Below are positions 7,138 through 10,022 of a DNA stretch of 10,022 nt, piece after piece. Each line of letters starts with the position of its first letter. The first letter of the stretch is position 1. This DNA comes from Chitinophagaceae bacterium UBA3961. Lineage in GTDB: Bacteria > Bacteroidota > Bacteroidia > Chitinophagales > Chitinophagaceae. The stretch lies in NCBI GenBank assembly GCA_002385265.1, contig DGDD01000245.1:1-10022 (forward strand), written 5' to 3'. Made by a program: the position numbers and the translations under genes. Under the pieces are notes generated by a model, which saw nothing but the letters and a program-made list of their open reading frames with translations, did no database searches and was not told where the DNA came from.

Positions 7138-7401
7138 TTAATAGGTTGGCGATGGTTTGGCAATTAAGTGCCTACAAGTTCGGGGTGCATGGATTTGTAG
7201 AGGGTCCGGTTGAGAAGCAAGGATTTTTTCAATGCTTTGAATGAGATGTCCTTCGACTGCATCGTCCGACTCGGCTATTGGCTTGGCCTGCAAATGTTCG
7301 TAGCGTCTATCTTTGCGGACCTTTGCGTTCTTCTTTTCTTTGCGGTAAGGTAAAAACTTATGACCTTTTGCCGATTTGAAAATAATCTGAGTTCCGGTAC
7401 A
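7138..7401 (-). other. 87-codon open frame without ATG; possible coding remnant or stop-free repeat
   Basis: On the minus strand there is no stop codon between TGA 7404-7402 and TAA 7140-7138. The frame has no ATG or GTG, and its only TTG is codon 37. The conceptual peptide reads partly like a real protein, for instance KGHKFLPYRKEKK, RRYEHLQAKPIAESDD and GHLIQSIEKILASQP. Part of it is the CCGCAAAG-type repeat at 7311-7351, whose words rarely contain stops. I cannot assign a family. It could be the 3' remnant of a lost gene or chance. The rest of the spacer (7073-7137 and 7405-7433) shows nothing further. Confidence 0.25.
7248..7351. repeat. Dispersed CTTTGCG / CCTTCGACTG-type intergenic repeat
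   Basis: GTCCTTCGACTG at 7248-7259 is identical to 724-735. CTTTGCGGACCTTTGCG and CTTTGCGGT (7311-7346) are the same word family, in opposite orientation, as CACCGCGAAG...CGCAAAG at 621-640. This stretch lies between the aspS promoter region and the upstream M90 peptidase gene. Copy number in the genome is unknown. Confidence 0.5.
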
Positions 7402-7433
7402 TCAATCCTCTTCTTCTCATTTCATTCTATAAC

Positions 7434-8279
7434 TCAATTCACCGACATCTTCTGCATCTTATAGTCTTCAAAGAAATCCGATGCTTTGATTCTATTGGTA
7501 TTCAAAATAACAATGGGATCTTGATTCAAAAGTTTCTTCATCGCTGCGAATAGATCGGGTAATTCGTGACGGAAACGAATGGGGTTTTCGAAGAACAATT
7601 CTACGCACACGGCCCAAAATTCGTGGTAATTGGTACCTGCATAGTCACCGAGAATATTGCGTCTGCCCGTTTGCATCGATTCGAAAATGGGGCGCGCCAC
7701 TTTAGAGAAATTTTTGAATTCTTTTTTGAAATGCTTGTCTTCTTCTGTTTGTGTAATGAAGTTGACATAGGTAAGCGCATGACCCATTTCATGCAAACCA
7801 ACATTGCAATTGGCTGTGAGACCTTGAACGCCGCGCATGAAATTGTCCCAGCTTAAATAGATGCCACTGTGGTCTACATGGCCTTGAAATGGACGTGAGT
7901 AAAGACCATAGTGATAGTCATCTTTTAAAACGAAGATGTTTTTGAAATAGTTTAGTTTGTAACGCTCTAATCCGAATGTAAGCTGTACGGCTACTGCGCT
8001 GATGAGGACGCTCATTTCAGGGATTTCTTCCAATTCTATGTAGTGAAAACGTTTTGATTGACGGAAGATGTATGTGCGGAAGAGAAAACGGTGTTGTTCT
8101 TCTACCGTTAAGCGTTTATAAAAACGAATATTTTTCGAAATAATGGAGTGAAGAAAGGGTTCGTGTGCAAGAAATTTCTTGTACGCGAGCTTTTCAATAA
8201 TTCGGTTATACAGGCCATTTAGTGGCTCGAAGAACACTATTATTCCAACTATCACCAACAAGAGTATAACTAGTTCCAT
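7434..8279 (-). CDS. M90 (MtfA-like) zinc metallopeptidase, membrane-anchored, copy A
   Basis: From the ATG at 8279 it is 281 residues. A GTG at 8345 would extend it by 22 residues (303). In the longer numbering a hydrophobic helix lies at 24-39 (LVILLLVIVGIIVFF). This is followed by the M90 catalytic domain with the zincin motif HEMGH (185-189) and the downstream glutamate block YHEFWAVCVELFFE (240-253), where E242 or E249 would be the third zinc ligand. NQDP near 274 is also shared with MtfA. In enterobacteria MtfA is a cytosolic peptidase linked to the glucose regulator Mlc. That role cannot be assumed here, especially with an added membrane helix. The gene directly follows a paralogue (copy B, 8485-9402), to which it is nearly half identical by eye over the catalytic part. 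I prefer the ATG because it places the helix right at the N-terminus. Confidence 0.83.
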   Translation of the reverse strand: MELVILLLVIVGIIVFFEPLNGLYNRIIEKLAYKKFLAHEPFLHSIISKNIRFYKRLTVEEQHRFLFRTYIFRQSKRFHYIELEEIPEMSVLISAVAVQLTFGLERYKLNYFKNIFVLKDDYHYGLYSRPFQGHVDHSGIYLSWDNFMRGVQGLTANCNVGLHEMGHALTYVNFITQTEEDKHFKKEFKNFSKVARPIFESMQTGRRNILGDYAGTNYHEFWAVCVELFFENPIRFRHELPDLFAAMKKLLNQDPIVILNTNRIKASDFFEDYKMQKMSVN

Positions 8280-8484
8280 AAGGTCCAATTTGCAAATTCT
8301 GGAATACGGTACGCTTATGGCTTTACGAAGGAACACTGGATACACTACGGTATCATGGAAATAGGGGGTGATAATTCAAGGGAATTGGGAGCGGAGGGAT
8401 TAGATGCGAACAAAATAGAAAGAATCTTTGAAAAATGAAAGCAGTTGATCGTAAAAATGTTTTGCACATTTTCGGTTTCATAAC

Positions 8485-9402
8485 TTATTCATTGTCAATA
8501 GGCTCTAGAATGATTTGAGGTTGAAGCGGGTCTTGGTTGAGCAAGATGGTCATGGCTTCGTAGAGGCGACCATGGTGAATTTGGAAGGCTTGAGGGCGTT
8601 CGAAAAACTGTTCAACGCACACGGCCCAGAATTCATACATGTTGGTAGCGGCATAAGCGCCGAGGAAAGAATAAGGATCGGTTTGAATTTCATAGAAAAC
8701 CGGTCGAGCAATTTGATTGAATTTTTTGAAGAGTTGCGCGAAGAGTTCATCTTCCGGAGTGTCAACACCTGCATTCACTTTACTCAATGCATGGGCCATT
8801 TCGTGTAGCCCCACATTGTTGCCATCGGAATAGTCTTCAAATGATTTTACAAAACTTTCCCAACTGATGAAGATGTCCGATTCAGAAACATGTCCTTCAA
8901 AAGCAACCGGTAGCCCTGCAAAACGGTAATTGCCGCTGAGTACGTGGATGGTGTCAAATTCTTTTAATAGGTAATGTTTCAACCCAAAACTTAATTGCAC
9001 AGCTGCGGCACTAATGAGCAACGGAACATGGGGTTCTTCTTTCATATCGTAATAATGGAAACGCTTCGATTTCATAAATGCAACGGTCCTTCTTAAAAAC
9101 CGCTGTTGTTCCTCGAATGAAAGTTTGGAATAATAAGGAATGTTCTTTTCAAGAATAGAATGATAGAACCAATCGTATTGGTTTAGGATTAATCCAACCT
9201 GTTTTCTTCGAATGAATCGAAACAGCGGATTTTTTAGCATTAGTAATCCCAGAATTGTAAGAATCACAAATGTAGACACAGCAGAATAATCGGTTTGATC
9301 TGTTTCTAGATCGATGGTGGGTACAGGTTTACTGGAAGCACTGAAACCTGTTCCATAAACAGGTGCTGCTGAGTTGTTTGTATTGAGAGAATCGCCGGGC
9401 AA
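8485..9402 (-). CDS. M90 (MtfA-like) zinc metallopeptidase, membrane-anchored, copy B
   Basis: 305 residues if started at the TTG at 9402. An in-frame TAA lies four codons upstream and there is no ATG before residue 55. The zincin motif is HEMAH (200-204). The glutamate block YEFWAVCVEQFFERP (256-270) follows, and NQDPL is at 289-293. A hydrophobic helix lies at 44-56. The first 41 residues are low in complexity and rich in Ser, Thr, Asn and Asp, with no match in copy A. A GTG at 9279 (residue 42) would give a 264-residue protein whose N-terminus aligns with the ATG start of copy A. The start is therefore open. Conserved blocks shared with copy A include SKRFHY, LISA-AVQL-FGL, VGLHEM-HAL and EFWAVCVE-FFE. 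The spacing to copy A is about 205 bp from its ATG, so co-transcription is possible but not shown. Substrates are unknown. Confidence 0.82.
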   Translation of the reverse strand: MPGDSLNTNNSAAPVYGTGFSASSKPVPTIDLETDQTDYSAVSTFVILTILGLLMLKNPLFRFIRRKQVGLILNQYDWFYHSILEKNIPYYSKLSFEEQQRFLRRTVAFMKSKRFHYYDMKEEPHVPLLISAAAVQLSFGLKHYLLKEFDTIHVLSGNYRFAGLPVAFEGHVSESDIFISWESFVKSFEDYSDGNNVGLHEMAHALSKVNAGVDTPEDELFAQLFKKFNQIARPVFYEIQTDPYSFLGAYAATNMYEFWAVCVEQFFERPQAFQIHHGRLYEAMTILLNQDPLQPQIILEPIDNE

Positions 9403-9724
9403 GGTTTGGGTTTAGGTATTACAATCTTACGAAATATGATTGAAGAAATCAATGGATTTGGGATGGGAAAAACGATGTATAATGGGATTTTGATGCGATG
9501 ATTTCGGTTGAACGATGTTGATAGGGCATTAATCATTGCTACAACTATAACACTCTACAATCAATTCGCCCCTAACGGGGCTAGAAAACTCGTGTTATCG
9601 AAATCTAAAAACATCTAATAGAATTTTTCTGTAAAGTAGAGCTCTGTACCCCTGTTTTCCCTTTCCGAAGCTATTCATCAAAAAACAAAAAACATCAAAA
9701 CCTCTCCAATTATACTCCTAAATC
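9403..9724. other. Gene-free spacer upstream of M90 copy B
   Basis: No convincing gene is seen on either strand. A 76-codon minus-strand frame (9306-9536) overlaps the M90 N-terminus in another frame and has no recognisable content. The stretch holds the GC hairpin at 9568-9581 and an A-rich lead-in (9680-9711) that resembles the end of a 98-bp repeat unit (CTCCAATT at 9704). It should contain the promoter of copy B, but I find no exact TAnnTTTG box on the minus strand. Confidence 0.5.
9568..9581. repeat. Small GC-rich palindromic hairpin GCCCC-TAAC-GGGGC
   Basis: A perfect 5-bp GC stem with a TAAC loop stands out in AT-rich DNA. It resembles the short palindromic repeats scattered in intergenic regions of many Bacteroidota. 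No T-run follows on either strand, so it is not a terminator by itself. Confidence 0.5.
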
Positions 9725-10022
9725 GGGCTCAACTTTGCGCCTCTTCTTTCCCTTCATCCCCTTTGCGACCCCAAGCAGCGCAGCTGCAAAAAACTCAAAA
9801 CTACAATCACTTCGCTCCAATTGGGCTCAACTTTGCGCCTCTTCTTTCCCTTCATCCCCTTTGCGACCCCAAGCAGCGCAGCTGCAAAAAGCTCAAAACT
9901 ACAATCACTTCACTCCAATTGGGCTCAACTTTGCGCCTCTTCTTCCCCTTCATCCCCTTTGCGCCTCCCAAGCAGCGCAGCTGCGCAAAACTAAAAAACT
10001 AAAAAACTCAAAACTTAAAACT
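9725..10022. repeat. 98-bp direct tandem repeat, three copies, running to the window edge
   Basis: Units start at GGGCTCAACTTTGCGCC at 9725, 9823 and 9921, an exact period of 98 bp. Copies 1 and 2 differ at only 2 of 98 positions. Copy 3 matches closely up to about 9989 and then becomes an A-rich tail that is cut by the window. Each unit carries two TTTGCG words, a CT-rich middle and a GC palindrome (GCAGCTGC, enlarged to the 12-bp GCGCAGCTGCGC at 9975-9986 in copy 3). Because 98 is not a multiple of 3, each copy is read in a different frame, so the 79-codon open frame here is not coding. Unit length is too long, and spacers are absent, for CRISPR. Confidence 0.93.

Noticed and set aside
7434..9402. 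Naming the M90 genes mtfA with the Mlc/glucose role
   Set aside because: The fold and motifs fit M90, but these proteins are membrane-anchored and duplicated, and nothing in the window shows an Mlc-type regulator.
9306..9536. 76-codon minus-strand open frame upstream of M90 copy B
   Set aside because: It overlaps the M90 N-terminus in another frame and has low-complexity content with no recognisable motif or start signal.
9763..10002. 79-codon plus-strand open frame with repeated peptide pieces
   Set aside because: It lies wholly in the 98-bp tandem repeat. The period is not a multiple of 3, so successive copies are read in different frames, which real coding repeats would not do.
9725..10022. 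CRISPR array
   Set aside because: Copies are contiguous 98-bp units without unique spacers, and no cas genes are present.
1..10022. tRNA, rRNA, riboswitch, insertion sequence, phage or defence genes
   Set aside because: I looked through all spacers and found no cloverleaf, conserved RNA core, transposase motif, integrase or known defence domain.

Overview
The window looks like a chromosomal stretch from the phylum Bacteroidota, most likely a Chitinophagaceae-type member. The evidence is the sequence style of AspRS and RarA, the near absence of Shine-Dalgarno motifs, several exact matches to the Bacteroidota -7 promoter box TAnnTTTG just upstream of genes, and the intergenic repeat phrases (CACAGATT, CCGCAAAG, GTGCCTCTGTG) that I associate with this phylum. 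The taxonomic call comes from reading the sequence, not from a database search.

Layout: (1) 1-472, plus strand, the C-terminal end of a glycoside hydrolase family 32 fructan or sucrose hydrolase, cut by the window edge. (2) 473-1081, a gene-free spacer between convergent genes, packed with dispersed repeat phrases and three 41-bp copies of a heptad (TTAATTN) repeat. (3) 1082-2356, minus strand, rarA. (4) 2400-3761, plus strand, a secreted trypsin-like serine protease with a C-terminal membrane anchor, divergent from rarA. (5) 3749-4585, minus strand, an alpha/beta-hydrolase lipoprotein whose 3' end overlaps the protease gene by 13 bp. (6) 4672-5154, minus strand, a small four-helix membrane protein. 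(7) 5212-7041, minus strand, aspS, ending in a strong terminator whose loop carries a perfect -7 box for the next gene. (8) 7042-7433, a spacer with the aspS promoter box, a dispersed CTTTGCG-type repeat and an 87-codon open frame with no ATG. (9) 7434-8279 and 8485-9402, minus strand, two tandem paralogous M90 (MtfA-like) zinc metallopeptidases with N-terminal membrane helices. (10) 9403-10022, a spacer with a small GC hairpin and a 98-bp tandem repeat that runs to the window edge.

Most genes are ordinary housekeeping or envelope functions: replication-fork repair (RarA), translation (AspRS), sugar hydrolysis (GH32) and a group of envelope hydrolases (S1 protease, lipoprotein esterase, two M90 peptidases). 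I see no single coherent pathway and no defence system, phage, transposase or CRISPR array. The unusual content is mainly non-coding: the heptad repeat family, the 98-bp tandem array with paired arm changes, and the terminator-promoter overlap after aspS. Among the proteins, the tandem M90 pair and the protease without a PDZ domain are the ones to look at again.
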